DNA from: DASPSM01 sp036008465
Lineage (GTDB): Bacteria; Planctomycetota; Planctomycetia; Planctomycetales; Planctomycetaceae
Direction: 5' to 3'
NCBI GenBank assembly: GCA_036008465.1
Contig: DASYNP010000121.1
Location: 1 to 64,000 of the forward strand
DNA length: 64,000 nt
The notes under the pieces are model-generated. The model saw only the letters and a program-made list of their open reading frames with translations. It made no database searches and had not been told where the DNA came from. Shown here one piece after another: positions 26,152-34,142 of the stretch (positions within the stretch are counted from its first letter, which is position 1; each line of letters opens with the position of its first letter). Made by a program: the position numbers and the translations under genes.

Positions 26152-27561
26152 TCACCGGCTTTGGGCCAGCACGGGCTGTGGCGGAACAACGGCCGCAGTT
26201 TGCGCGCGTATCGCCGAGCGCCACGCCAAAGCGCCCCGCGCGAGCGTCACCATCCACACCAGCAACAGGCCAACGGCCGCGAAGATTGCCAGTGATGGTT
26301 CCAGCGGCGCGCGGCCGGCAAACAGTTGCCAGGCGACCGCCACGCAAGCCCCAATCCACGCCAGGCCTGCCAGATGAATCCAATGTCGAGAAATTGCCGG
26401 CTCGACGTCCGACCAAATGAAGAAGAGCGCGACTAAAGGCAGCGCTTGCAGGGAGTGGAATCCCAGCGCATGCAGCGGCAGGATGTTGCCCGCGACGCCG
26501 TATCGAGAGCCCACGACTGCCGACATCAGATAGCCCGTCGCAAACCCGAATGCCGTCGCCCCGCAGCCGTAGCGGATCGCAAGCATGAGCGGTGCGCCGT
26601 TCCGGCTGGCGCTGTTGAGCAGGATCTTCGCAAATAGAATCACAAACGTCACGAGCAAGCCGGTTGCGATCAGTAAGAAAAAAGCACCGCCCAATTGGTC
26701 GGCGATGGAGCCGACGTGCGAGAAGCGGGGATCAATTCCTCGGGAGATCTGGATGTTTTCCATCGCATACGACATGAGCGCCAACGCCACGACCGTGCCG
26801 GTCCAGACGCGTCGCCCGCGCTCGGTGAACGGCGCGAGGCCGACAAAGACCGCAAGTGTCAGCAAAAAGATGCCGATTGCGCCGTCGAAACTCGCCGCTT
26901 TTGACAGGTCTCCTTCAGGGGGAATCATTCGGCCACGAAAGACCGCGGTGGCCAGCCCCGTGGCGCCCAGCGCGAGTCCCAGCACGCCGACCGCAAACAA
27001 GCCTCGCTCCCTCGACCAGGCGGTAGTGAGCATCTGCAGCGCTGACGTGGCTGTGATCTTGGTGCGCGGTGTCGGCTGAGGCTTGGCGACATCGGTTGCT
27101 TCCTCTTTCCTCCACATCTGGCGCGCGGCCTGCGACCGTCGTCGTCGAGCAACCGCTCGTGCCGCCGAGTAAGCCAGATAGCCGACCGGCCCGAAGAGAA
27201 AGGTCAAGATCAAGACGAGCGATTGCCCGAAGATCGGCACGTAGCGGTGGCTCATATTGTCGCGGTAGATCAGCACTCCCACCACCTGATCGAAGACCAG
27301 GATGTGAATCCAGGCGATGAGCGCCACGTCGCGCCGAGCCAGCAGATTGGCCACGCCTTCGGCATTCCCGAAGTCGCGAATGATTCCCGGCCCTGCCGCG
27401 ACAACGAGGGGAACGACCCCCACCAAATACAGAATCGCCAGATAAATCGGAAAGACTTCCAGCTCGGCCATCCGCCGCGTGATCCACCAGCGAGGTAGGA
27501 GGATCAAGAGCACCCATCCGAGCGTCGCGATTCCCGCAAGGCTAAAGAGCTGGTCGGCCAC
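26152..27561 (-). CDS. Membrane protein with N-terminal ABA4-like (DUF4281) domain
   Basis: 469 residues. Residues about 1-135 match DUF4281, the ABA4 family: LFSLAGIATLGWVLLILLPR, LYLVGVVPLVVAAGPGIIR, LIAWIHILVFDQVVGVLIYR (W-x-H-x-x-x-F-D) and LVLILTFLFGPVGYLAYSA. Plant ABA4 is needed for neoxanthin formation, and related proteins are thought to act on carotenoids. After a basic linker with MWRKEEATDVAKPQPTP the remaining 290 residues form a further 8 or so spans with no family I know. GTG at 27559-27561 is the start, with GGGGGATTTC upstream. It converges with the GH116-like gene (16 nt between stops). Whether it concerns carotenoid chemistry here is only an inference from the first domain. 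Confidence 0.78.
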   Translation of the reverse strand: MADQLFSLAGIATLGWVLLILLPRWWITRRMAELEVFPIYLAILYLVGVVPLVVAAGPGIIRDFGNAEGVANLLARRDVALIAWIHILVFDQVVGVLIYRDNMSHRYVPIFGQSLVLILTFLFGPVGYLAYSAARAVARRRRSQAARQMWRKEEATDVAKPQPTPRTKITATSALQMLTTAWSRERGLFAVGVLGLALGATGLATAVFRGRMIPPEGDLSKAASFDGAIGIFLLTLAVFVGLAPFTERGRRVWTGTVVALALMSYAMENIQISRGIDPRFSHVGSIADQLGGAFFLLIATGLLVTFVILFAKILLNSASRNGAPLMLAIRYGCGATAFGFATGYLMSAVVGSRYGVAGNILPLHALGFHSLQALPLVALFFIWSDVEPAISRHWIHLAGLAWIGACVAVAWQLFAGRAPLEPSLAIFAAVGLLLVWMVTLARGALAWRSAIRAQTAAVVPPQPVLAQSR

Positions 27562-27778
27562 GAAATCCCCCTAGCCTCCCGGCAAGACGCCGAAAGGCAG
27601 ACCTGGCAAATGGATCTTAACGTGCTTTTCGTGCAACCGGCGGAAATCTTAGCTTGTCAAATGCCGCCGGTTGCCAGCAGCCCGCTCGTTCACGGGCGCC
27701 CAAAATCCAGGATTGACCGCCAAACGATCCCGCCGCATGCTGAGAGCACTGTAAATACCTGCAACTCGGAGGCGCACC

Positions 27779-28195
27779 ATGAAATACAGCGTGGAAAAAA
27801 TTGAGTTTTGGTCCGGCGAGATCCGCGACGCGATCGGAGGACTGGCCGCCGGCCTCAAGCCGGTCGTGGATGCGGGAGCCAATTTCGCGTTTGTGATCGG
27901 CCGACGAATGCCAGACAAGCCCGGCAGCGGTCACGTCTTTTTCGGTGGGCTCAAGGGCGCCAAACAGGCCAAGGCCGCGACCGCTGCCGGCTTTGTGAAA
28001 GCCGACTTACCCGGCCTGCGCGTGGAAGCCCCCGACAAGCCGGGAACCGTCGAGGCGATCGTGACCAAAATGGCCGAGGCCGGCATCAACCTGCGTGGCG
28101 TCACAGCCTCGGGGGCCGGCGTCAAATGCTCGGTGATCCTGGCGTTCGACAGCACGACCGATCGCGACCGGGCAACCCGCCTGCTGCGCGGATAG
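27779..28195 (+). CDS. Small ACT-like domain protein
   Basis: 138 residues. The C-terminal half has an ACT-type order: LRVEAPDKPGTVEAIVTKMA, EAGINLRGVTASGAGVKCSV and ILAFDSTTDRDRATRLL. D-K-P-G is the usual ligand-contacting turn between the first strand and helix of ACT domains, which bind amino acids. The N-terminal half (EKIEFWSGEIRDAIGGLAAG) is not recognised. ACT-only proteins usually regulate amino-acid enzymes allosterically or act in two-component-like sensing. A leader of 217 nt lies upstream. The NRDE gene follows after 21 nt on the same strand and the two are probably co-transcribed. The ligand is unknown. Confidence 0.75.
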   Translation: MKYSVEKIEFWSGEIRDAIGGLAAGLKPVVDAGANFAFVIGRRMPDKPGSGHVFFGGLKGAKQAKAATAAGFVKADLPGLRVEAPDKPGTVEAIVTKMAEAGINLRGVTASGAGVKCSVILAFDSTTDRDRATRLLRG

Positions 28196-28216
28196 CTTTT
28201 CCAAAAACTCACCCTC

Positions 28217-28996
28217 ATGTGCGTTTTCTCGGTTGCCTATCGCGTCTGGCCCGACTGTCCGATCTTCGTGCTAACCAATCGCGATGAATCGACCGAGCGA
28301 CCGACGCTCTCTCCGCGGATCTTTGAATCGACGACTCCTAAGGGCGCGCGCTGGTTCGGCGGAGCCGACCAAAGGGCAGGGGGGACATGGGTCGGCGTTA
28401 ACGAGCACGGATTGCTCGTCGCCGTGACCAACCGCAAGACGACATCGGTGCCGGCCAACCCGCGCTCGCGCGGTTTGCTCTGCAGAGATTTATTGGAGTG
28501 CATGTCGGTCAAAAGCGCGCTCGACCGACTGGGCAACGAACTGTCGAACCACGCCTATGCCGGTTTCAATTTGATCCTCTTGACGGCGCGGCGTGCGCGA
28601 GCGTTTGTCCTCGAAGTTGCCGACGAGTCGCGCCTGCACAAGCTCAAGCCGGGAATCCACACGATCGGCAATGGACACCTCAATGCTTCGGACGATTTGC
28701 GAGTTCAGCGCATGCAGGCGATGGTCGAAGAGATGGTGACACACGGCGGCCGGAAGTGGGCTGATTGGGTCGACCAGGCCAAGGCGATTTGTCGAACGCA
28801 CGCCGAGGCGGACGATCCGGGTATTTGTCTGCACGGCGAAGGCTGGGGAACGGTCGGCTCGACGGTCGTCGGTTTGCCGCTGGACCCGCGGCAGTCGGTC
28901 CATCATTATGCAGCAGGGCCGCCGTGCCGGGTGCCCTACGTCGATTACAGCACTTCGTTGCGCGAGCTGCTGGCCCGCACTGCGTCCGGCAACTAA
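28217..28996 (+). CDS. NRDE-family protein (TANGO2-like, predicted Ntn hydrolase)
   Basis: 259 residues. It starts MCVFSVAYRVWPDCPIFVLT and continues NRDESTERPTLSP, giving the family name motif T-N-R-D-E. Cys2 would become the N-terminal nucleophile if the Met is removed. Other family signs are R-W-F-G-G-A-D-Q-x-A-G-G-T-W-V-G-V-N-E-H-G-L-L-V-A-V-T-N-R and, near residue 98, a segment with S-N-H-A-Y-A-G-F-N-L. The homologue in animals, TANGO2, affects Golgi organisation and metabolism; the bacterial reaction is unknown. It follows the ACT-like gene by 21 nt and is followed after 8 nt by the next gene, so the three look like one operon. Confidence 0.9.
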   Translation: MCVFSVAYRVWPDCPIFVLTNRDESTERPTLSPRIFESTTPKGARWFGGADQRAGGTWVGVNEHGLLVAVTNRKTTSVPANPRSRGLLCRDLLECMSVKSALDRLGNELSNHAYAGFNLILLTARRARAFVLEVADESRLHKLKPGIHTIGNGHLNASDDLRVQRMQAMVEEMVTHGGRKWADWVDQAKAICRTHAEADDPGICLHGEGWGTVGSTVVGLPLDPRQSVHHYAAGPPCRVPYVDYSTSLRELLARTASGN

Positions 28997-29004
28997 CTGC
29001 GCCA

Positions 29005-30732
29005 ATGAGCCGAATGATGTCACGAGGCACGCCGTTCACGAGCGCATTTCACGCGCTCCTATTCGCCGCTTGCTTGATCGCAAATCATGCACATAGTCGG
29101 GCCGACGACCAGCCCGCCACCAAAAAGAGCGAAGGTCAACCGGAAAATCGGGCTGCGGAAATCAAGATTCTGGTATCCAAAGAGACAACCCACGTTTTGG
29201 GGCCGGTCGACCAAGAGGGGTGCGTCGACTATCACGCGGCCCTGAGCCGCCTGGCCGGCCAGGGAGTCACCACCGAAAACAATGCCGCAATCCCGTTCGT
29301 CCAGGCGTTCGGAGCCCCTGAGCTCAAAGGGGGTTATCGTGAGCGAGTTTTTCAGCTCCTCGGAATCAAGGCGTTGCCAGAGCGGGGCGACTATTTCAAA
29401 GAGCTGCGGCAGCTGAGCGAGCGGGAACAGGCCGACTTCGATCGCGCGCAGATCGAGCCCTGGCAAGCGCGCGATTTCCCGTTGTTTAACGAGTGGTTGA
29501 ATGCGAACGCACGGCCGTTAGCCTTGGTCGTCGCGGGGACGCGCCGCCAGCGTTATTACATTCCCTGGGCGATGCAGCCCGCTACGCCGCTGATGTTTGC
29601 GTTGCTCCCGACGGAACAGGCCTCGCGTAACTGGGCTCGGGCGCTCGTGCTGCGAGCCATGCTTCGCTTGAGCGAGGGCGACATCGCCGGCGCCGAGGAC
29701 GATTTGATCGCCTGCCACCGACTGGGCCGGCTGATTGGGATGTCGCCCTGTCTGATCGGTGCGCTGGTCTCGGTCGCCATCGAAACCCTGGCGTTCCACG
29801 GGGACGCGGCGCTGATGGAACACGGAAAACTCAACGCAGGCGACGCGCTGGCGTATCAAGCGAGGTTACGCACACTCCCGCCTCTTCCGGTCATCGCTGA
29901 CGTATTCGACCGCTATGAACGGTTGAGTTACCTCGACGCGCTCAAGGTCATCATCCGCGATCGCCAGTACCAGCCCGACGCAGTCGCCGTCCTGCTGCAA
30001 GCCTCGGATTCTCGAATGATCTCGGATCGTCTCTCCGCTTATTGGAATGAGGTTCTGCGAGTCGGTAACGAAACCTATGACAAATGGGTGGCCGCCGCCC
30101 GGCTGCCGACGACGGACCGCCAAAAAGCCTTCGACGCTCTTGGGGAGCAGATGAAACGGGACGCGGCGGAAGTCATCGGAAAAGATCTGTTCGACAAGTT
30201 TATGGCGGCGGAAGGTCCCGAACAGATGAAGATGATTGCCGAAAAATTTCGCGGCATGGTCCTACAATTCGCGTCCGAGCCGACGAAAGCAGGCACGCTG
30301 CCGGGCTCAATTTTCAAAACGTCGACGCCCGGGGAATGCGGTCGCCAGATGGGCAAAGTTCTCGTGTGTCTGCTCTTACCAGCCATTAATGCAAGTTGTG
30401 CAGCCGAGGATCGAGCCCGCGCCCGGGAGACGTTGGAGCAGGTTGGCTTCGCACTCGTGGCATATCGCGCAGATCGTGGATCGTTTCCCGCGCGGCTCAA
30501 AGCGTTAGTGCCGAAATACATCGCCTCGGTGCCGGCGGATCCCTGCACGTCGGAACCGCTACGGTACGAATGGAGAGTCGACCGGTTTTTGTTGTTTTCG
30601 AGGGGAACCAACGGTGTCGACGAGGATGGCCGGTCGTTCGACTCGAAACGGCCCGGCGACGATATTGGTCTGCAAATTCCGCGGAAGGCCCAAATCGAGC
30701 CGTTGCGCCCCCGGCAAAATGCTGAGCGGTGA
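29005..30732 (+). CDS. Secreted planctomycete-type protein with pilin-like C-terminal pattern
   Basis: 575 residues from ATG 29005, 8 nt after the NRDE stop. The long frame upstream of it is shadow sequence of NRDE. A signal peptide covers about 1-29 (SAFHALLFAACLIANHAHSR, cleaving near SRA-DD). The body is alpha-helical and contains ARALVLRAMLRLSEGDIAGA, LIACHRLGRLIGMSPCLIGA and YLDALKVIIRDRQYQPDAVA. The C-terminal segment reads QVGFALVAYRADRGSFPARL, then KALVPKYIASVPADPCTSEP and LLFSRGTNGVDEDGR. This pattern resembles the globular end of type II secretion pseudopilins, as seen in many planctomycete secreted proteins, but here without the prepilin helix. Function unknown. Confidence 0.7.
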   Translation: MSRMMSRGTPFTSAFHALLFAACLIANHAHSRADDQPATKKSEGQPENRAAEIKILVSKETTHVLGPVDQEGCVDYHAALSRLAGQGVTTENNAAIPFVQAFGAPELKGGYRERVFQLLGIKALPERGDYFKELRQLSEREQADFDRAQIEPWQARDFPLFNEWLNANARPLALVVAGTRRQRYYIPWAMQPATPLMFALLPTEQASRNWARALVLRAMLRLSEGDIAGAEDDLIACHRLGRLIGMSPCLIGALVSVAIETLAFHGDAALMEHGKLNAGDALAYQARLRTLPPLPVIADVFDRYERLSYLDALKVIIRDRQYQPDAVAVLLQASDSRMISDRLSAYWNEVLRVGNETYDKWVAAARLPTTDRQKAFDALGEQMKRDAAEVIGKDLFDKFMAAEGPEQMKMIAEKFRGMVLQFASEPTKAGTLPGSIFKTSTPGECGRQMGKVLVCLLLPAINASCAAEDRARARETLEQVGFALVAYRADRGSFPARLKALVPKYIASVPADPCTSEPLRYEWRVDRFLLFSRGTNGVDEDGRSFDSKRPGDDIGLQIPRKAQIEPLRPRQNAER

Positions 30733-30891
30733 CAGCAAAGGCGAGGCGGCTTGGACACATTCCCAGAGCGCAACGCCTAAAATACGAAAACGATGAAACC
30801 GCAGCGAGCTGGTGGCTGTACCCTCACCGGGAGCGTCGCCAAAAGTTTTCAGACCAAACCGATCGGACCAAAGCAATAGGGTCATTCGAGC

Positions 30892-32850
30892 ATGCGAAAC
30901 CGAACGCGGGATTTGTTCGCGGCCATTTGCTCCTTCGCGCTGGTCGGCAGCGCGGCGATTGCGGGCAACACGGCGACGGTCGACCTGAGCGAGCTGAAGA
31001 TGCTCGACGTGCGGGGAGCGCGACACGCCCTGTCGGCCAATGATGTGCGCGGGACCGCATTTGTTTTCTTGTCGAGCGAGTGCCCGATCTCGCGACAGTA
31101 CATTCCTGAACTCAACCGCCTGGCAAAGGCCGCCGCGGAGCGCAAGGTCGTGTTCTATGGCGTCATCTCGGACTCCGCCGCCACTCGCGCAGATGCGGTG
31201 AGATTTGTCGACGAGTTCCATGTCGCCTTCCCGGTCTTGTTTGATTCGTCGCGCGAATTGGCCGCGTCGCTCGGGCCCGATCATCTGCCGGAGGCGTTTG
31301 TCGTCGATCCGAGCGGCGGCGTGCGGTATCGCGGGCGGATCGACGACGTGTACGCCGAAGTCGACAAGCGCCGCACCGAGCCGACACACCGGGACTTGTT
31401 GGTCGCGATCACCGCACTGGGAGACGGCAAACCGATCACCGTACCCCGCACTGACGCTGTGGGCTGCCCGTTCGAGTCGCCGAAGGATATGGCCGCCGGG
31501 ACGAAAATCACGTACGCCCGCGACATCGCGCCGGTCTTGTTCGCGCATTGCGCCGAATGCCATCGGCCAGGCGAAGTGGCTCCGTTCTCGTTGCTCACCT
31601 ACAACGATGCCGCGAAGCGGGCGAAAGGGTTGGCGCGCGTCACCGAACGGCGGTTAATGCCGCCGTGGAGGGCCGACGTGCACTACGGGCAATTCCTCGA
31701 CGAGCGGCGGCTGACCCAGCGCGAGATTGCGATGGTCAAGGCGTGGGCCGACGCGGGCGCGCCCGAAGGAAATTCCGCCGATCTGCCGCCACAACCAAAA
31801 TTCCCCAGTGGCTGGCGGCTCGGTTCGCCAGACCTTGTTGTGTCGGTTCCCGTGCGCTACAGCGTTCCGGCAGACGGTCCCGACATCTTTCAGCATTTCG
31901 TGATGCCTCTGAACCTGGCCAAGGACCAGACGGTCGTCGGCTTCGAGTTTCGGCCGGGCAATCCGGCCGTAGTACACCATGCGATCGTGGCGATCGATAC
32001 GCGCGGCGGCGCGCGGGCTCGCGACGCCGAGACTCCTGAGCCGGGATGGCGAACCTCGGGCTCGATCGATGCGTCGATTACCGGAATTCTCGGAGTCTGG
32101 ACGCCCGGGATGACGCCCCGGTTCTATCCCGAAGATGTCGGCGTCGCGCTCGACAAAAGCGCCGACCTGGTCGTGCAGCTGCATTTGCATCCGACGGGCA
32201 AGGTCGAGACCGACCAGTCGAAGATCGCGCTCTATCTCGCCAAGAAGCCGACCAAGAGGGTCATCTCCCGCGCGCCTCTGCTGCTCGGCACCCTCGTGAT
32301 CGAAATCCCGCCCGGGGATTCGCGCTACCGCACCGGCTCGTCGGTGACGTTGCCTGTCGATTGCACACTCAATTCGGTCTTTCCGCATATGCATATGATC
32401 GGCAAGGAAATGAAGATCACCGCGACGCTGCCGGACAAGAGCGTCAAACCACTGATCTGGATCAAGGATTGGAACTTTTTCTGGCAGGACAGCTATGTCT
32501 ACCGCGAACCGGTAAAGCTGCCGAAGGGAACGCGCGTCACGATCGAAGCTTATTACGACAACTCGGCCGGCAATCCGTTCAATCCACACCGGCCACCGCA
32601 ACGAGTGCTGTTTGGGAACGACACCACGGATGAAATGTGTTTCGCCCTGTTCCAGACTGTGGCCGATGGAAAGGGAGCCCAGCGGCGCATGGGCGGATCC
32701 ATGCTTCGGCAATTCTTCGAAGAGTGGCAGACCGCCAAACTCTCGCCCGACGCCCGAACCAAGATCCTCGCGGAAGCGATGAAACTCTTCGGCGGCGGCA
32801 TGCGCGCTCGACAACAGCCGCCGGCCCACGCGGAAAGCATCGTCCGCTAG
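30892..32850 (+). CDS. Redoxin-cytochrome c-copper monooxygenase-like fusion protein, exported
   Basis: 652 residues with three modules after a signal peptide (about 1-24, RDLFAAICSFALVGSAAIA). Residues about 30-185 form a redoxin-like domain (GTAFVFLSSECPISRQYIPE) with one Cys at the peroxiredoxin/TlpA position and no second CxxC Cys. A short c-type heme segment has Cys220-A-E-Cys223-His224. Residues about 310-610 resemble the two-domain copper type II ascorbate-dependent monooxygenase fold: VVHHAIVAID with His362-His363, LHLHPTGKVE with His431 and His433, and FPHMHMIGKEM with His499 and His501. These could bind two copper ions. Exact enzyme activity is unknown. It probably acts in periplasm. 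Confidence 0.82.
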   Translation: MRNRTRDLFAAICSFALVGSAAIAGNTATVDLSELKMLDVRGARHALSANDVRGTAFVFLSSECPISRQYIPELNRLAKAAAERKVVFYGVISDSAATRADAVRFVDEFHVAFPVLFDSSRELAASLGPDHLPEAFVVDPSGGVRYRGRIDDVYAEVDKRRTEPTHRDLLVAITALGDGKPITVPRTDAVGCPFESPKDMAAGTKITYARDIAPVLFAHCAECHRPGEVAPFSLLTYNDAAKRAKGLARVTERRLMPPWRADVHYGQFLDERRLTQREIAMVKAWADAGAPEGNSADLPPQPKFPSGWRLGSPDLVVSVPVRYSVPADGPDIFQHFVMPLNLAKDQTVVGFEFRPGNPAVVHHAIVAIDTRGGARARDAETPEPGWRTSGSIDASITGILGVWTPGMTPRFYPEDVGVALDKSADLVVQLHLHPTGKVETDQSKIALYLAKKPTKRVISRAPLLLGTLVIEIPPGDSRYRTGSSVTLPVDCTLNSVFPHMHMIGKEMKITATLPDKSVKPLIWIKDWNFFWQDSYVYREPVKLPKGTRVTIEAYYDNSAGNPFNPHRPPQRVLFGNDTTDEMCFALFQTVADGKGAQRRMGGSMLRQFFEEWQTAKLSPDARTKILAEAMKLFGGGMRARQQPPAHAESIVR

Positions 32851-33021
32851 TTTGGCCCCGAGCCGCGGATCGACCCAGCGGGGACGGGACAAGGATCTCT
32901 CGCGCCGTGCTTTTTGCATCTTTCCTTCCGGCGCCCCGCGACGCTGTGGAATGAGAATTGCGGTTTCTCAATAAGGCACTGCCGAACCGGGTTCGGCACA
33001 AACGCCCGCGAGGAAATCATA

Positions 33022-34128
33022 ATGACGCACACCTTCTTGAAACCCTGGATTGCGGCGTTCGCCGGTCTGGGTCTGACCGGCTTGGCAGGCTCCGCGTTCG
33101 CTCAAACCACCGGGGTCCCCGGTGGAAATCCCGGTGGGGCAACGCAGGGAGGTACTCCGTCGCCGGGCGCGCAGTCGGGCACACCGGGGGGCAACGTCAA
33201 TGGAATCGGCGGCAACACGTCGCAGGGAACCGGCGGAGGGGCTCTCACCCAGGGAATTCCCGGAGGCATGCCCTCTACTACCAACAATCTGGGAACGCTG
33301 GGTTCCACGTCTCCAAACGGGATGACCACCGGGGGTAACGTCGGCAGTTCTGGGCGCTTTGTCCAGCCGGCCGGCGGGTCTCCCGGGATGTTTGGTAACT
33401 CGCCGGGCGGGTCCGGCAACTCGCCCGGGATGTTCAACAATTCAAATAGTATGTTTAGCGGACCCACGAGCCTCTTCGGGCTGAACCGTGTCGGAAATTC
33501 GCCGGTCGGAACGCCGGGGGGCAACTCGCAAAACGGAGGAGTGTTTGCCCCTTACGGGACGCCGGGAGGCAACGGAGTCTATGCCGGCAACACGTCTGGA
33601 CTTTACACCTCGCCGGGTGGATTGGGGCCGGCTGGCACTAACTACGGCGGCGGTTATGCGAATAACGACATCGGTTATCGTGGCTACAGCCCGTACTACG
33701 GCAACAACAGTGGCGGCCTGAACTCGTCGGGGTTCAATTCGATGGGGCTGAATTCCAATGGGCTGAACTCGAGTCCCAACGGAAGCTACACATCGAATTA
33801 CTTTGGGAACGCCCCTCAATACTACGGTCAGGGGATGCAAGCTGGATCCGTTCCCTCCGGTCCTGGGGTCGGAAACCTGGGCTATCCGAATGCGATCACC
33901 GCTGGACCTTACCCCGGTAACAACGCCGGAACGAATCCCTGGCCGTCGAACGCCGGCCCATCCGGAAACTATGCTCCGACCTACTACGGCAACCCGTATG
34001 TCCCTCCGAACTACAACTACGGAACTGGGGGCGAATATGCTCCCAGCGGCCCCGGAGTGGGCAACTACGGTTATCCAAACCCAGTCACACCGGGAGCCTA
34101 CGCCAGTGGATCGTATCCCTGGTTCTGA
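33022..34128 (+). CDS. Gly/Asn/Pro/Ser/Tyr-rich repetitive secreted protein
   Basis: 368 residues from ATG 33022 behind GAGGAA. A signal peptide (about 1-27, MTHTFLKPWIAAFAGLGL to SAFAQ) is followed by an almost entirely low-complexity chain. Short units repeat: G-N-S-P-G-G, T-P-G-G-N, NSSGFNSMGLNSNGLNSS, and a near-duplicated 18-residue unit (PSGPGVGNLGYPNAITAGPY and PSGPGVGNYGYPNPVTPGAY) near the end. There are very few charged residues and no Cys after the leader. Such chains are typical of surface coats, matrix or disordered extracellular proteins. It stands after the copper-protein gene by 171 nt and converges with the giant membrane protein gene, with 14 nt between stops. The precise role is unknown. 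Confidence 0.75.
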   Translation: MTHTFLKPWIAAFAGLGLTGLAGSAFAQTTGVPGGNPGGATQGGTPSPGAQSGTPGGNVNGIGGNTSQGTGGGALTQGIPGGMPSTTNNLGTLGSTSPNGMTTGGNVGSSGRFVQPAGGSPGMFGNSPGGSGNSPGMFNNSNSMFSGPTSLFGLNRVGNSPVGTPGGNSQNGGVFAPYGTPGGNGVYAGNTSGLYTSPGGLGPAGTNYGGGYANNDIGYRGYSPYYGNNSGGLNSSGFNSMGLNSNGLNSSPNGSYTSNYFGNAPQYYGQGMQAGSVPSGPGVGNLGYPNAITAGPYPGNNAGTNPWPSNAGPSGNYAPTYYGNPYVPPNYNYGTGGEYAPSGPGVGNYGYPNPVTPGAYASGSYPWF

Positions 34129-34142
34129 GTTCGCCGGCATTG

